DNA of 64,000 nucleotides, from NCBI GenBank assembly GCA_016218365.1, contig JACREF010000025.1, positions 30,880 to 94,879 on the forward strand, read 5' to 3'. Each line of letters begins with the position of its first letter. Within the stretch, counting starts at the first letter, position 1. The position numbers were made by a program, and so were the translations under genes. Under the pieces are notes generated by a model. It was not told where the DNA came from and did not search any database. It was given only the letters and a program-made list of their open reading frames with translations. Below are positions 55,152 to 63,850 of this stretch, in pieces. Origin of the DNA: Gammaproteobacteria bacterium (GTDB lineage: Bacteria > Pseudomonadota > Gammaproteobacteria > SZUA-140).

Positions 55152-55934
55152 AGCTGCGGATCGGTGCTGGCAGATCCAGTGCAAATAACGGCCCAGGCCC
55201 ATGAACGGTTCGCTGGTGCTGCACAGACGTTCCATGTCGATCAGTTCCTCGATGGAACGGCCGCGGCGATCATCCTCGCTCATGTAATCATAGAAGGTCC
55301 GGATCCCGGCCCGGGCGCTGATCGTCAGGCCGGCGCCGTGCAGCCAGTGCTGCACCTGCAACGGGTCCAGCGGGTTACCCGGCGCCAGGCTGGCCGCGGC
55401 CATGTTGGTGCTGGCGCTGCCGGAACTGTACAGATTGCCGCGCACCAGATTCTTGAAGATCAGCGCATTCACGTTGTAGAACATCAGCGATAATCTGCCC
55501 TGCGGCGCCAGCAATGCGGCCAGGGTCTGAACCGCCGCGCCAGGATCCGGCAACCACTCCAGCACGGCATGACAGGTGATCAGTTGATAACGCTGCGGCT
55601 GTTCGAGCAGGGTCTGGAACGGCGCCGGGACATAACTGACCTGCGCCTCCGGACAACAGGCGTTGATATAGGACTGCGCCTGCTCAATCAGCCGCACCGA
55701 GCTGTCGCAGGCCGTGACCTGATGCCCCAGCGCCGCGAGCCGTGCCGCGACATGACCGGTACCGCAGCCGGCATCGAGGATGGCCAGCGGCCGTCCTTCA
55801 TAATGCAGTTCCGGCAGCTTGTCGAGCATATGGCCCCACAACACCTCCAGCCGCAACCTGCCCTTGGGTGAATCGTACAGGTTCTTGCGCCGCTGTCCGC
55901 CACGGCCTTCGGAGTTCTGATCCTTATGCGCCAC
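55149..55934 (-). CDS. cmoM: tRNA 5-carboxymethoxyuridine methyltransferase
   Basis: SAM-dependent methyltransferase that converts cmo5U to mcmo5U at tRNA position 34. Motif I ILDAGCGTGHVAARLA, the AVLEWLPDP motif and MFYNVNALIFKNLVRGN match CmoM (YcbC/SmtA) closely. A GTG at 55934 with AGGAGG upstream gives 261 residues, the E. coli length; the ORF-track start adds 30 low-complexity residues. It works downstream of the TrhP step encoded at 42.5 kb. Confidence 0.92.
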   Translation of the reverse strand: MAHKDQNSEGRGGQRRKNLYDSPKGRLRLEVLWGHMLDKLPELHYEGRPLAILDAGCGTGHVAARLAALGHQVTACDSSVRLIEQAQSYINACCPEAQVSYVPAPFQTLLEQPQRYQLITCHAVLEWLPDPGAAVQTLAALLAPQGRLSLMFYNVNALIFKNLVRGNLYSSGSASTNMAAASLAPGNPLDPLQVQHWLHGAGLTISARAGIRTFYDYMSEDDRRGRSIEELIDMERLCSTSEPFMGLGRYLHWICQHRSAA

Positions 55935-56060
55935 ACCGCCTCCTGCCTCAGCAGCCATCACCCAGCACCGTCCGCCACCATCCACCACCCGCGACAAGCG
56001 CCGTGACGTCCAGCGCCAGACCACCCGTGTTACCGGGTGTATCGGCCGCGTGCAGGCCGG

Positions 56061-56498
56061 TCATGCGGGTGTGGCGGGATCTCCGGTAAAAATATCCGGC
56101 GACAGATGGCGCTGCAGCCGGGCAACGAGCGTACTGAGACCGCCGTCGGCATAGGGCAGCGCCGGGAGCCGCCCCCAGACCGGGGACGGCCAGGCCGGGT
56201 CGTTGCGATAGCGGACAATATGATGGACATGCAGCTGCGGCACGACATTGCCCAAGGCGGCGATGTTCAGCTTGTCCGGGGCAAAGGTCCGAACCAGCGC
56301 CGTGGCCAGCTGGGTGGATTCGCGCATCAGCTGCTGCTGATCGCTGTCGGCCAGCTGGTAGATCTCGCTGATGCCGTCGCGCTGCGGCACCAGGATGAAC
56401 CACGGATAGTTTGCATCCTTCATCACCAGCAGCCGGCACAAGGCAAAACGCCCGATGACCCGGCAATCCTGCTGCAACTGCGGATGTAATATGAACAT
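56061..56498 (-). CDS. HIT-domain hydrolase
   Basis: Histidine-triad protein of 145 residues, starting MFILHPQLQQDCRVIG (56498), 19 codons after the ORF-track start. LCRLLVMKDANYPWFILVPQR and QLHVHHIVR (the His-x-His-x-His triad) are typical of FHIT-like nucleotide hydrolases. The substrate is unknown. It is divergent from hslO. Confidence 0.88.
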   Translation of the reverse strand: MFILHPQLQQDCRVIGRFALCRLLVMKDANYPWFILVPQRDGISEIYQLADSDQQQLMRESTQLATALVRTFAPDKLNIAALGNVVPQLHVHHIVRYRNDPAWPSPVWGRLPALPYADGGLSTLVARLQRHLSPDIFTGDPATPA

Positions 56499-56570
56499 CG
56501 ATACCCCGGATGGATGGCTGGCTGACCAAACACCACAATACCGCAGGGCCAGCACGCTGTCAGCCGCGCT

Positions 56571-56592
56571 CCGGCTGTTATATAATAGCCGG
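56571..56592 (+). promoter_or_regulatory. hslO -10 inside a palindrome
   Basis: A consensus TATAAT (56581-56586) is centred in CCGGCTGTTATATAATAGCCGG, where the 6-bp arms CCGGCT/AGCCGG are perfect and the interior is nearly symmetric. No good -35 is seen. The dyad could be an operator that controls hslO. Confidence 0.45.
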
Positions 56593-56652
56593 CTGCACCG
56601 TGCCGCTATTCAGTCGCGGCCATAACTTTGCCCTATAAGCCGATGATCTGTA

Positions 56653-57534
56653 ATGAACCATAACGACCAATTGTTCCGCTTCATGCTGGAGGAGACCCCG
56701 GTGCGGGGTGAATACGTCCGGCTCGGAGAGAGCCTGCGCACGGTGCTTGGCAAGCAACCCTATCCGGCGGCGGTGCAGCAGGTGCTGGCCGAGGCCATCA
56801 CGGCCGCGACGCTGCTCAGCGCTACGCTGAAGTTTGATGGCTCGCTGATCCTGCAGATCCAGGGCGGTCAACTGCTGACCCTGCTGGTGGTGCAGGTCAC
56901 CTCGCAACGCACCGTGCGTGGCATGGCCAGCTGGCAGGGCGAGATTCACGACCAGGGCTTTCGTGAGCTGGTCGGGCCAGCCAAACTGACCATAACCGTC
57001 GAACCCCGCCATGGTAGCGAACGTTATCAGAGCGTGGTCAGCCTCGATGCCGACTCCCTGACCGGGGCCTTCGACCACTATTTCCGTCAATCCGAACAAC
57101 TGAACACCCGGCTGTGGCTGGCCAGTACGCCGGCTGCGGCAGCCGGACTGCTGCTGCAGGAGCTGCCCGTCAAAGGCGGCGCCGAGGACCATGATGCGTG
57201 GGAGCGTGCCAGCCAGCTGACGGCGACGGTGACGGCACCGGAGATGTTACAGCTCGACCCGCACACCCTGCTGTACCGTTTATACAACCAGGAACAGGTC
57301 CGGCTGTTCGAACCGGAACCGGTCAGCTTCCGGTGCAGCTGTAGCCTGCAGAAGATCGAGGACATGCTGCGCGGTCTGGGTTATGACGAGGCGCAGGATA
57401 TCCTGCGTGAACAGGGGCAGGTCAGCATCAGCTGCAGCTTCTGTAATCACCAGTACCGCTTCGACAGCATCGATATCGAGCGGCTGTTTGCGGCCAGCCT
57501 GCCGCCGGGTGACCTGTCGTCAACACGGCATTGA
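56653..57534 (+). CDS. hslO: Redox-regulated chaperone Hsp33
   Basis: Holdase activated by oxidation and unfolding. The C-terminal zinc switch is intact: Cys228-x-Cys230 (CSC) and Cys261-x2-Cys264 (CSFC). The N-terminal substrate-binding domain and linker are of normal size; total 293 residues. Its stop abuts the stop of the convergent 135-residue gene. Confidence 0.97.
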   Translation: MNHNDQLFRFMLEETPVRGEYVRLGESLRTVLGKQPYPAAVQQVLAEAITAATLLSATLKFDGSLILQIQGGQLLTLLVVQVTSQRTVRGMASWQGEIHDQGFRELVGPAKLTITVEPRHGSERYQSVVSLDADSLTGAFDHYFRQSEQLNTRLWLASTPAAAAGLLLQELPVKGGAEDHDAWERASQLTATVTAPEMLQLDPHTLLYRLYNQEQVRLFEPEPVSFRCSCSLQKIEDMLRGLGYDEAQDILREQGQVSISCSFCNHQYRFDSIDIERLFAASLPPGDLSSTRH

Positions 57535-57942
57535 TCAGAACTGCATCCGGGTCAGATACAGCAGGACCCCCGCCAGCGAGATCATCGTCAGCAGCGTCAG
57601 GTACAGCCGGTAACTGTCGTCGGCCCGGCGGTTGCGGCGGGCGCTGAGCACCAGCCCGAATCCGCCCAGAAACACCCCGAGCAGCATCAGATAGAAAATA
57701 TTCTGTGCCAGATCAAAATCCCAGGTCCGGCGCAGATCCACGGTCAGGTTCAGGCCGTTCAACAGCCGCTCATCAATGACGCTGCGTTGCGGGTGGGCCT
57801 GATCGTAGAGGAACAGCGCCGCCAGCAGACCGAGATAACCGACAATACCAAAGGCACGCAACACCATGACCCAGCTGTCGGCACGATGACGCCGCTCGAC
57901 GGGCTGATGCGTTTCCGTCCCGCTGCCCTGCTGTTCGGTCAT
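57535..57942 (-). CDS. Three-helix membrane protein, unknown
   Basis: A 135-residue protein with a charged N-terminus and three membrane segments (about 27-45, 83-101, 115-131). The middle loop (VIDERLLNGLNLTVDLRRTWD) is periplasmic by charge. No family is recognised. Its stop is directly against the hslO stop, with no intergenic base. Confidence 0.7.
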   Translation of the reverse strand: MTEQQGSGTETHQPVERRHRADSWVMVLRAFGIVGYLGLLAALFLYDQAHPQRSVIDERLLNGLNLTVDLRRTWDFDLAQNIFYLMLLGVFLGGFGLVLSARRNRRADDSYRLYLTLLTMISLAGVLLYLTRMQF

Positions 57943-57984
57943 GTCAAATACACTCTGTCAATGATCCCCCGGACACCGGCATTC

Positions 57985-58203
57985 TCAGAGCGGACGCCCG
58001 GCCTCCCGCTCCGCGTCTGCGGCCTTGGCGGCCTGCTCCCGCCGTGCCATCACGACACCGGCGGCGATCGGCACGATGACCACCAGCACCAGGGCGAGCA
58101 TAACCATGGTGCCCCCCGATACCCGCCCGGCCAGCTTCGACAACACCATGATCACCACAAAGGCCCCGATTCCGAACACCGCCAAGCGCTGCAAATCCTT
58201 CAT
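57985..58203 (-). CDS. Small two-helix membrane protein, unknown
   Basis: A 72-residue protein from the ATG at 58203 (MKDLQRLAVFGIGAF), with AGGGGG upstream; the ORF-track start adds 17 residues. It has two membrane helices separated by KLAGRVSGG and a charged tail. It is upstream of the three-helix protein gene (42-bp gap) and probably co-transcribed. Confidence 0.65.
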   Translation of the reverse strand: MKDLQRLAVFGIGAFVVIMVLSKLAGRVSGGTMVMLALVLVVIVPIAAGVVMARREQAAKAADAEREAGRPL

Positions 58204-58508
58204 CGTGCCCCCTGAGCTTCCTGGATAACCGGGATATAAACCACCGGTGGTCATTCTAGCAGCCTGCCCCGGAACGTGCTAACAACCGGCTGAAAAACCC
58301 GGTCAGCGGGCGGCGCCAGGCGGAAACGGGCGAAAAGACGCCGCCCTGGTATCGCAGCCTGATTTGATCAGAAAACAGTCATGATATAAAATCCTGTCAT
58401 GCCCGGACACTATTCAAGGATTAATCCCTGATTAAGCTTAGTGCATTCTGGACGATAATCATACATACCGCCTCATCACACATTCCGGCCCTCAGAGCAA
58501 CACAACAC
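58204..58508. other. Intergenic region with promoter for the CheZ-like gene
   Basis: No gene is seen. CTAGCAGCCTG at 58256 resembles a degenerate edge of the CTAG element. GGGCGGCG/CGCCGCCC (58308-58346) could form a long hairpin. On the plus strand TTGATC, 17 bp, TAAAAT (58364-58392) is a promoter candidate about 115 bp before the next gene. Confidence 0.45.
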
Positions 58509-59057
58509 ATGAAAAAGACCCAGCCCGCCAACAGGGAACAAACCGCCACCCCCGCTGCCACGGCCGGACTGCCGTCGCGGGAGACCGTCGCGCTGTTGCA
58601 GCTGGCCACCACCCGGATCGCCCATGCCATACACGACAGCGACCAATCGATCGTCAGCCTGATGGGCTCGTTCACAGCCATGGCCGCTGCGCTGCAGCAG
58701 ATCGGCGACACCACGCAGCAACTGCCGGCCGGTCCCGTCAGGGAAAACCTGCACCAGCAACGCGACATGGCGGCGCAGCATGTCCAGACTATCATCATCG
58801 CACTGCAGTTCTACGACCGGATGACGCAGCGCCTGAACCTGACATCACATATCCTGGACATGGCGGCGCAGATCCTCAGTGACCCGCAGGAAGCGGGCAC
58901 ACCGGGCTCATGGGGTGAACTGCAGCAGCTGATCGAATCCAAATACACACTGGACGCCGACCAACCGCTGCTGAACGGCACTGCCCACAAGGCCGGCCAA
59001 AAAAAATCGGGAAAGCACCGTCCGAAAAAACCGGATCCGGACATCGAATTGTTCTGA
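58509..59057 (+). CDS. Helical protein with a CheZ/chemotaxis-like helix, unknown
   Basis: A 182-residue soluble, mostly helical protein. TIIIALQFYDRMTQRLNLTSHIL resembles the LQF-x-D-x-x-x-Q helix of CheZ phosphatases and related chemotaxis proteins. A basic linker precedes a C-terminal DIELF, an end motif seen in several chemotaxis proteins. The ATG at 58509 is the first of the ORF. No che gene is adjacent, so the role is an inference from the motif. Confidence 0.6.
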   Translation: MKKTQPANREQTATPAATAGLPSRETVALLQLATTRIAHAIHDSDQSIVSLMGSFTAMAAALQQIGDTTQQLPAGPVRENLHQQRDMAAQHVQTIIIALQFYDRMTQRLNLTSHILDMAAQILSDPQEAGTPGSWGELQQLIESKYTLDADQPLLNGTAHKAGQKKSGKHRPKKPDPDIELF

Positions 59058-59091
59058 TCGCTGACGGACCCGGCGCGGCAGCGGCAATCCG

Positions 59092-60396
59092 TCATGCGCC
59101 GTCGCCATGACGCATGACCAGCTTGATCGCTGCATTATCACCACGCGCCCGCACAAACGCATCATGGATCTGTCCTATCGGTATCTGCGAGATCCATTCC
59201 TCGGCCAGCAGCTGGTGCAGATGGCAATGCCGCGCCAGTAAGTGTATCGCCGGGGCAAACTCCCCACAGCGGGAGCTGTGCAATGCGATGCCGCGCTGCT
59301 TGATCGCAGCGGCCAGCTCCTGGCGCTCCTGTCCGCTATAGATGAGCGCACCCCCGGGATGCAGCGCCATGCCGTCACAGCGGAGCGGTCCTGCCAGCCA
59401 ATGGTCGGCCTGATCCAGCGTCGCCACCTCGATGCTGCGGGAGCGCACGGCGCGGGTGCCACGCAAGGTCAGCGGCCAGCGCGGATCGTCCGCAGCGTCC
59501 AGCGGCGGCAGCAGCGCCAGCTCATTGACCACCAGCTGATCCAGCTTCGACATGCCGGACACCGGCAGGCCGTGTGTCGATTTCACATGGACGATACGAC
59601 GGGCGTATTGCAATGCCGTGATCAGGCCTTGTGGGCTGCCGGTGGTGTCAAAGACGATGTCATACTGCCCCGCCGCATCGTCCCCGTCACGCTGCGCCAC
59701 GAACCGCACCTGATCGGCGCCGAAGGCCACACACATCGACGCCAGCTGTGGCCGGCGCAACAGTGCGGTGATCGAGAAATCGAGATCATGGCGTTGACGA
59801 TAATCACTGAGCGCCGCCAGCAACAACATCCCGAGGCGGCGCGGCCCGAGCACCGCAATCTGGTCGCCCTCGTGGGGCGGGGTGAAATGCAGCGCCCGCA
59901 GCGCCGCGGCCAGCGGTTCGATCGCTGTCGCCACCACCGGATCGATGGCGGCCGGCAGGAGATGGATCGCCCGTTGCGGGGCCAGGATATACGGGGCAAA
60001 CCCGCCCGGCAGCCGGTCGATGCCCAGCGTCAGGCGCTGTGGACAATGGCTGGACCAGCCCTGGGCGCAACACGGACAGCCACTGCCATCCTGCCCCAAT
60101 GCCAGGTGCGAGGCATTGATCTCGACCACCGCCATCTGGCCATCCGCCTCGACGACGATCTCATGACCGGTGATCTGCGGCAGCGCAAACGGCAGCCGGT
60201 GGCGTGCCAGATCGGTGGCGCAGATGCCGCAGTAATGAACCGGCAGCAGCCGGTAGCCGGGACCCAGCATCAGCCACGGCTGATGCTCACGGAGGATCTG
60301 CCAGCCACTCTGTTCACTGCCGCTGTATTGATAGCGGGTGACGACGAAGCGGCCATCCTGCTGATACTCGGGCGCATCGAAGGTCACGGATTTCAC
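59092..60396 (-). CDS. Zinc-type MDR dehydrogenase, unknown substrate
   Basis: A 434-residue medium-chain dehydrogenase/reductase. A GroES-like domain carries the catalytic-zinc segment YCGICATDLARH and GHE, and GCPCCAQGWSSHC looks like a structural-zinc lobe with shifted cysteines. The Rossmann motif is degenerate (AVLGPRRLGMLLLA instead of GxGxxG). The C-terminal half is longer than usual. It is divergent from greB. The substrate is not inferable. Confidence 0.8.
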   Translation of the reverse strand: MKSVTFDAPEYQQDGRFVVTRYQYSGSEQSGWQILREHQPWLMLGPGYRLLPVHYCGICATDLARHRLPFALPQITGHEIVVEADGQMAVVEINASHLALGQDGSGCPCCAQGWSSHCPQRLTLGIDRLPGGFAPYILAPQRAIHLLPAAIDPVVATAIEPLAAALRALHFTPPHEGDQIAVLGPRRLGMLLLAALSDYRQRHDLDFSITALLRRPQLASMCVAFGADQVRFVAQRDGDDAAGQYDIVFDTTGSPQGLITALQYARRIVHVKSTHGLPVSGMSKLDQLVVNELALLPPLDAADDPRWPLTLRGTRAVRSRSIEVATLDQADHWLAGPLRCDGMALHPGGALIYSGQERQELAAAIKQRGIALHSSRCGEFAPAIHLLARHCHLHQLLAEEWISQIPIGQIHDAFVRARGDNAAIKLVMRHGDGA

Positions 60397-60478
60397 GCTT
60401 TTTACTCTATTTGGATCGCCAGCAGCATGTCAGATCATATCGATAGTGACAAGGCGCTCCTTTGCAGACAGATCCCGC

Positions 60479-60484
60479 TATAAT
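60479..60484 (+). promoter_or_regulatory. greB -10 element
   Basis: A consensus TATAAT lies 27 bp before the greB ATG, but no good -35 lies at the right spacing. A short leader is expected if used. Confidence 0.4.
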
Positions 60485-60511
60485 ATCTGCAGCCAATCCC
60501 CGGACCCCGCC

Positions 60512-61009
60512 ATGACCCGCCATCGACCACCGGCCGCCCGCTCCTCGCTGTATATCACCCGACAGGGCTTTGACCGGCTGCAACACGAACTGCAGGCCCT
60601 GTGGTTGCGTCGCGCCGATGTGACCCGCGCCGTGACGGCCGCGGCCGCCGAGGGCGACCGCTCGGAAAATGCCGAGTATATCTATCGCAAAAAGGAGTTG
60701 CGCGAGATCGACCGCCGTATCCGTTATCTGCAACAGCGCTTGCCGGACCTGAAGATCGTCGATACGGTCCCTGACAACCTGCAGCAGGTCTTTTTTGGCG
60801 CCTGGGTCACCATTGAGGACGATCAGGGAGCGGCCTGCCGTTATCGCATCGTCGGCCCCGATGAATTTGATGTCGCCCATCACCTGATCAGCATGGACTC
60901 ACCGCTGGCCCGTGCGCTGCTGAAACAGCGGCTCGACGATCAGGTAATAGTGCCGACACCGGATGGCGACAAACGCTATCTGATCACTGACATCCGCTAC
61001 GATAGCTGA
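60512..61009 (+). CDS. greB: Transcription elongation factor GreB
   Basis: Stimulates RNA cleavage by backtracked RNA polymerase. The coiled-coil domain has the conserved tip acids in AAAEGDRSENAEYIYRKKELREIDRRIRYL, which reads as GreB rather than GreA (YRKKxLREIDRR). The chain starts at 60512 (MTRHRPPA), 22 codons after the ORF-track start, giving 165 residues. It precedes the radical SAM gene by 6 bp. Confidence 0.95.
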   Translation: MTRHRPPAARSSLYITRQGFDRLQHELQALWLRRADVTRAVTAAAAEGDRSENAEYIYRKKELREIDRRIRYLQQRLPDLKIVDTVPDNLQQVFFGAWVTIEDDQGAACRYRIVGPDEFDVAHHLISMDSPLARALLKQRLDDQVIVPTPDGDKRYLITDIRYDS

Positions 61010-61015
61010 GCCACG

Positions 61016-62101
61016 ATGCGCAGCATACCTCCTGACAGCATCCGGCACCGCGGCGCGCTCAGCAATCCGGACAACCGTTATGATGCCCTGCGGCGCGACG
61101 ATGTCGATGACGGCTGGTACACGGCCGATGAACAACTGCCGCCGCTGGCAACGACACTGGCGATCGATCACAGCCGGAGCATCATCAGTTACAACCAGTC
61201 ACCCGATGTGCCGTTTGACCGCTCGATCAACCCCTACCGCGGCTGTGAACACGGGTGCGTCTATTGCTTCGCACGACCGAGCCATGCCTGGCTCGGTCTG
61301 TCGCCCGGGCTCGATTTCGAGACCCAGCTATTCTACAAGCCCGACGCCGTGCGGCTGCTGCGCAACGAACTGGCCGCGCGGAATTATCGCTGCGCGCCGC
61401 TGGCCCTCGGCATCAACACCGATGCCTATCAGCCGGTGGAACACCGGCTTGGCCTGACGCGGCAGCTGCTCGAGGTCCTGGTCGAGACGCGCCACCCGGT
61501 GACCATCGTCACCAAATCGGCATTGATCGAACGCGATATTGACCTGTTGTCAGAACTGGCCCGCCACCGCCTGGTCCAGGTCGCGCTCTCGGTCACGACC
61601 CTTGATCACGCGCTGTCCAGAAACCTGGAGCCACGCAGCGCCGTCCCGCGACGCCGGCTGCAAACCATCCGGACGCTGCAGGCCGCCGGCATACCGGTGT
61701 CGGTACTGATCGCACCGCTGATCCCGTTTCTCAATGACCATGAACTGGAACATATCCTCGAACAGGTGCATCAGGCCGGCGCGCTGCAGGCCGGCTATGT
61801 CATGCTGCGCCTGCCCCATGAATTAAAAGATCTGTTTCGTGAATGGCTGCAACGCCATGTCCCGTTAAAGGCCGCCCATATCATGAACAGGATCGCCGAC
61901 CTGCATGATGGCAAGACCTACGATGCGCGTTTCGGACAGCGGATGCGCGGCAGCGGCCCCTATGCCGACCTGATCGCGCAGCGCTACCGTCGCGCCATGC
62001 AGCGCCTTGGATTCAACGGCCTGCCCGCGCTGGACTGTACGCAGTTCACCCCACCACGCGACCCCCACAACACCCAGATCGAGATGTTTGACTCACGCTA
62101 G
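61016..62101 (+). CDS. PA0069-type radical SAM protein
   Basis: A 361-residue radical SAM enzyme. The cluster motif CEHGCVYC (CX3CX2C with flanking YRGCEHGCVYCFARPSHAWLG) is characteristic of the PA0069/Rv2578c group, related to spore photoproduct lyase. The reaction is unknown. It starts 6 bp after greB, so it is co-transcribed. Confidence 0.88.
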   Translation: MRSIPPDSIRHRGALSNPDNRYDALRRDDVDDGWYTADEQLPPLATTLAIDHSRSIISYNQSPDVPFDRSINPYRGCEHGCVYCFARPSHAWLGLSPGLDFETQLFYKPDAVRLLRNELAARNYRCAPLALGINTDAYQPVEHRLGLTRQLLEVLVETRHPVTIVTKSALIERDIDLLSELARHRLVQVALSVTTLDHALSRNLEPRSAVPRRRLQTIRTLQAAGIPVSVLIAPLIPFLNDHELEHILEQVHQAGALQAGYVMLRLPHELKDLFREWLQRHVPLKAAHIMNRIADLHDGKTYDARFGQRMRGSGPYADLIAQRYRRAMQRLGFNGLPALDCTQFTPPRDPHNTQIEMFDSR

Positions 62102-62520
62102 CGCCGTGCTGGCCCATCGATCCGCTGCCTTTAAGAAAACATTAAGAAGCGATGTTGCCAAACGATCAGCCCGCGACACACCATTCCGGATCAATACCAT
62201 ACTAAAATCATAACTATTCGAACTAAGCTGGCCGTTCTATATACAACATCAGTGATTTAAGAATTTCTGTTATTGACATCACGTGACTATTCTCCGAGAA
62301 TGCACCCATATTATTGAACCAAGCTGGCGCCGATAGTCGTGTCCGGCGCATCCAGAACCTACAGATCTGCAGATATACGGTGTGCCCGGACCGGCACGGA
62401 CTTGAAATCATCCATTTCGGCCAGATATTCAAAGTGTGAACTAACGACGATGTCCATTGTCTGACTCGCCAGCCTCAGCAAACGACGACGATATTATAAA
62501 TTTCTACCTACAGGTGCTCC
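62102..62520 (+). promoter_or_regulatory. AT-richer intergenic region with promoter for the NYN gene
   Basis: No convincing gene; the 69-residue minus ORF at 62223-62432 has no family look. TTGACA (62273-62278), 17 bp, GAGAAT (62296-62301) is a promoter candidate, which would leave a leader of about 210 nt. A second AT-rich TATTATAAAT lies near 62492, closer to the gene. Confidence 0.4.
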
Positions 62521-63375
62521 ATGCCACACACTATCGATCCCAATATGCCCTCATTGATGCAGCCTTCTGTGGCCGGTGAGGCCGCGCCTTATCATTCCGG
62601 TGGCGCTAATCCAGTCGTCGCCCGCAGCAGTGTCATGATCAACCAGTCGCTGGCGATCCTGATCGATGGCAACAATATGGAACGCAGCATCCATACCGAG
62701 ACCAACGACACCAGCACGATGCTGAACTTCGACACGCTGATCCCGAAGCTGGTCGATAACCGCAGCCTGAACCGGCTGATCTATTTCCGTGAAGGGCGCC
62801 AGATCTCGTCCAAACTGGGTGACCGCCTGCATCAGCTGTATCACGGCTCGGTGCGCCCCTGCCACAAGAGCGCCGACATCCCGCTGACGATCACGGCGAT
62901 GCAGCTGGCGAGCAAGGTAGATACCATCATCATCATGTCCGGTGACTCGGATTATATCGAGCTGGTGCGCCACCTGAAGTTTGAAGGGGTCCGCGTCGAG
63001 ATCGCGGCAGTGCGCAGCAGCGCCGCCCGATTGCTGATCGATGAGGCCGATTATTTCCATACCATCACCCGCCAGGACTGGTTCACGCTGAAGCCCAGAT
63101 CAGGTACACCACCGCTGGCACCGCGGCGCCCGCCGGTCACTCCCGACCAGGAAGGGGTCATCGGCGTCAGCACCATCGCCGCTGAACAGCCCGGCATCCT
63201 CCCCGGCAACCCCGTTGTCGTCGAGGATGACGATGAAGAGTTCGAATATGTCCAGGAAGAGGCCGTCATCGATGGTGAGCCCAACTTCAACACCCCGGAC
63301 AATAACGGCTATGGCACCCGCAAGAAGCGTTTTATCCGCAACAAGCCGGCGTTAAAGCCGAACATGGCGGTGTAA
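62521..63375 (+). CDS. NYN-domain (LabA/DUF88-like) protein
   Basis: A 284-residue protein. The NYN/PIN-like nuclease fold covers about residues 40-185: LAILIDGNNMERS (first Asp), SADIPLTITAM (second Asp) and TIIIMSGDSDYIELVRHLK (third Asp) form the expected acidic site. The C-terminal third is disordered, with an acidic patch (VEDDDEEFEYVQEE) and a basic end. LabA-type proteins include RNA nucleases; the target is unknown. An AGGTG precedes the ATG. Confidence 0.9.
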   Translation: MPHTIDPNMPSLMQPSVAGEAAPYHSGGANPVVARSSVMINQSLAILIDGNNMERSIHTETNDTSTMLNFDTLIPKLVDNRSLNRLIYFREGRQISSKLGDRLHQLYHGSVRPCHKSADIPLTITAMQLASKVDTIIIMSGDSDYIELVRHLKFEGVRVEIAAVRSSAARLLIDEADYFHTITRQDWFTLKPRSGTPPLAPRRPPVTPDQEGVIGVSTIAAEQPGILPGNPVVVEDDDEEFEYVQEEAVIDGEPNFNTPDNNGYGTRKKRFIRNKPALKPNMAV

Positions 63376-63424
63376 CCACCACCGCCCCGTACTTCCCGAC
63401 TGCGTGCTGACCCAGGCTGCCGGC

Positions 63425-63769
63425 ATGGTGAAATTTTCACAGCTTGCCATCGGCCAGCGCTTTGAATTTCAGGGGCAGCATTACACCAAGTCCAGCCCGT
63501 TGCTGGCGACCGCCGACAGCGGCGGCGCGCAGCGCATGATGATGCGCGCCGCCCTGGTCAGTCCGCTGGGAAACCAGCTTGGCAACACCGTCGATCACAA
63601 GGACGTGGCCGCCTCCATCGCGCTGCGCTGCGCCATCGATGACTACCATGCCAGCTGTCTGCACAGCATCGAGCAACTGGCCAGCGCCGAGAATCATCAC
63701 ACACTGGCTACCCTCAGGCAGCAGCTGGAACAGGCCCGACTGCGGCTGCTGGCGCTGGCCACGGATTAA
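63425..63769 (+). CDS. Conserved hypothetical protein downstream of the NYN gene
   Basis: A 114-residue protein from MVKFSQLAIGQRFEFQGQ (63425). The MKF-x-xL-x-IGQRF-x-F-x-G-x-x-Y-x-K start is a recurrent small-domain pattern in proteobacteria, followed by a helical C-terminus. The ORF track adds seven residues. It lies 49 bp after the NYN gene and is probably co-transcribed. The function is unknown. Confidence 0.7.
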   Translation: MVKFSQLAIGQRFEFQGQHYTKSSPLLATADSGGAQRMMMRAALVSPLGNQLGNTVDHKDVAASIALRCAIDDYHASCLHSIEQLASAENHHTLATLRQQLEQARLRLLALATD

Positions 63770-63850
63770 CAGCCGGCCGCTACGCCTGACCGGTCTTATC
63801 AAAAAAATCCGGGTCAGAGAGCAAATATTCCTAATATTGAAAGAATTCCA

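Noticed and set aside
61016-62101. Radical SAM gene as spore photoproduct lyase or a RiPP maturase
   Set aside because: The CX3CX2C context matches the PA0069 group; no precursor peptide is nearby, and greB linkage is ordinary.
62223-62432. 69-residue minus ORF before the NYN gene
   Set aside because: Weak start context and no recognisable features; the region is AT-richer and intergenic in character.
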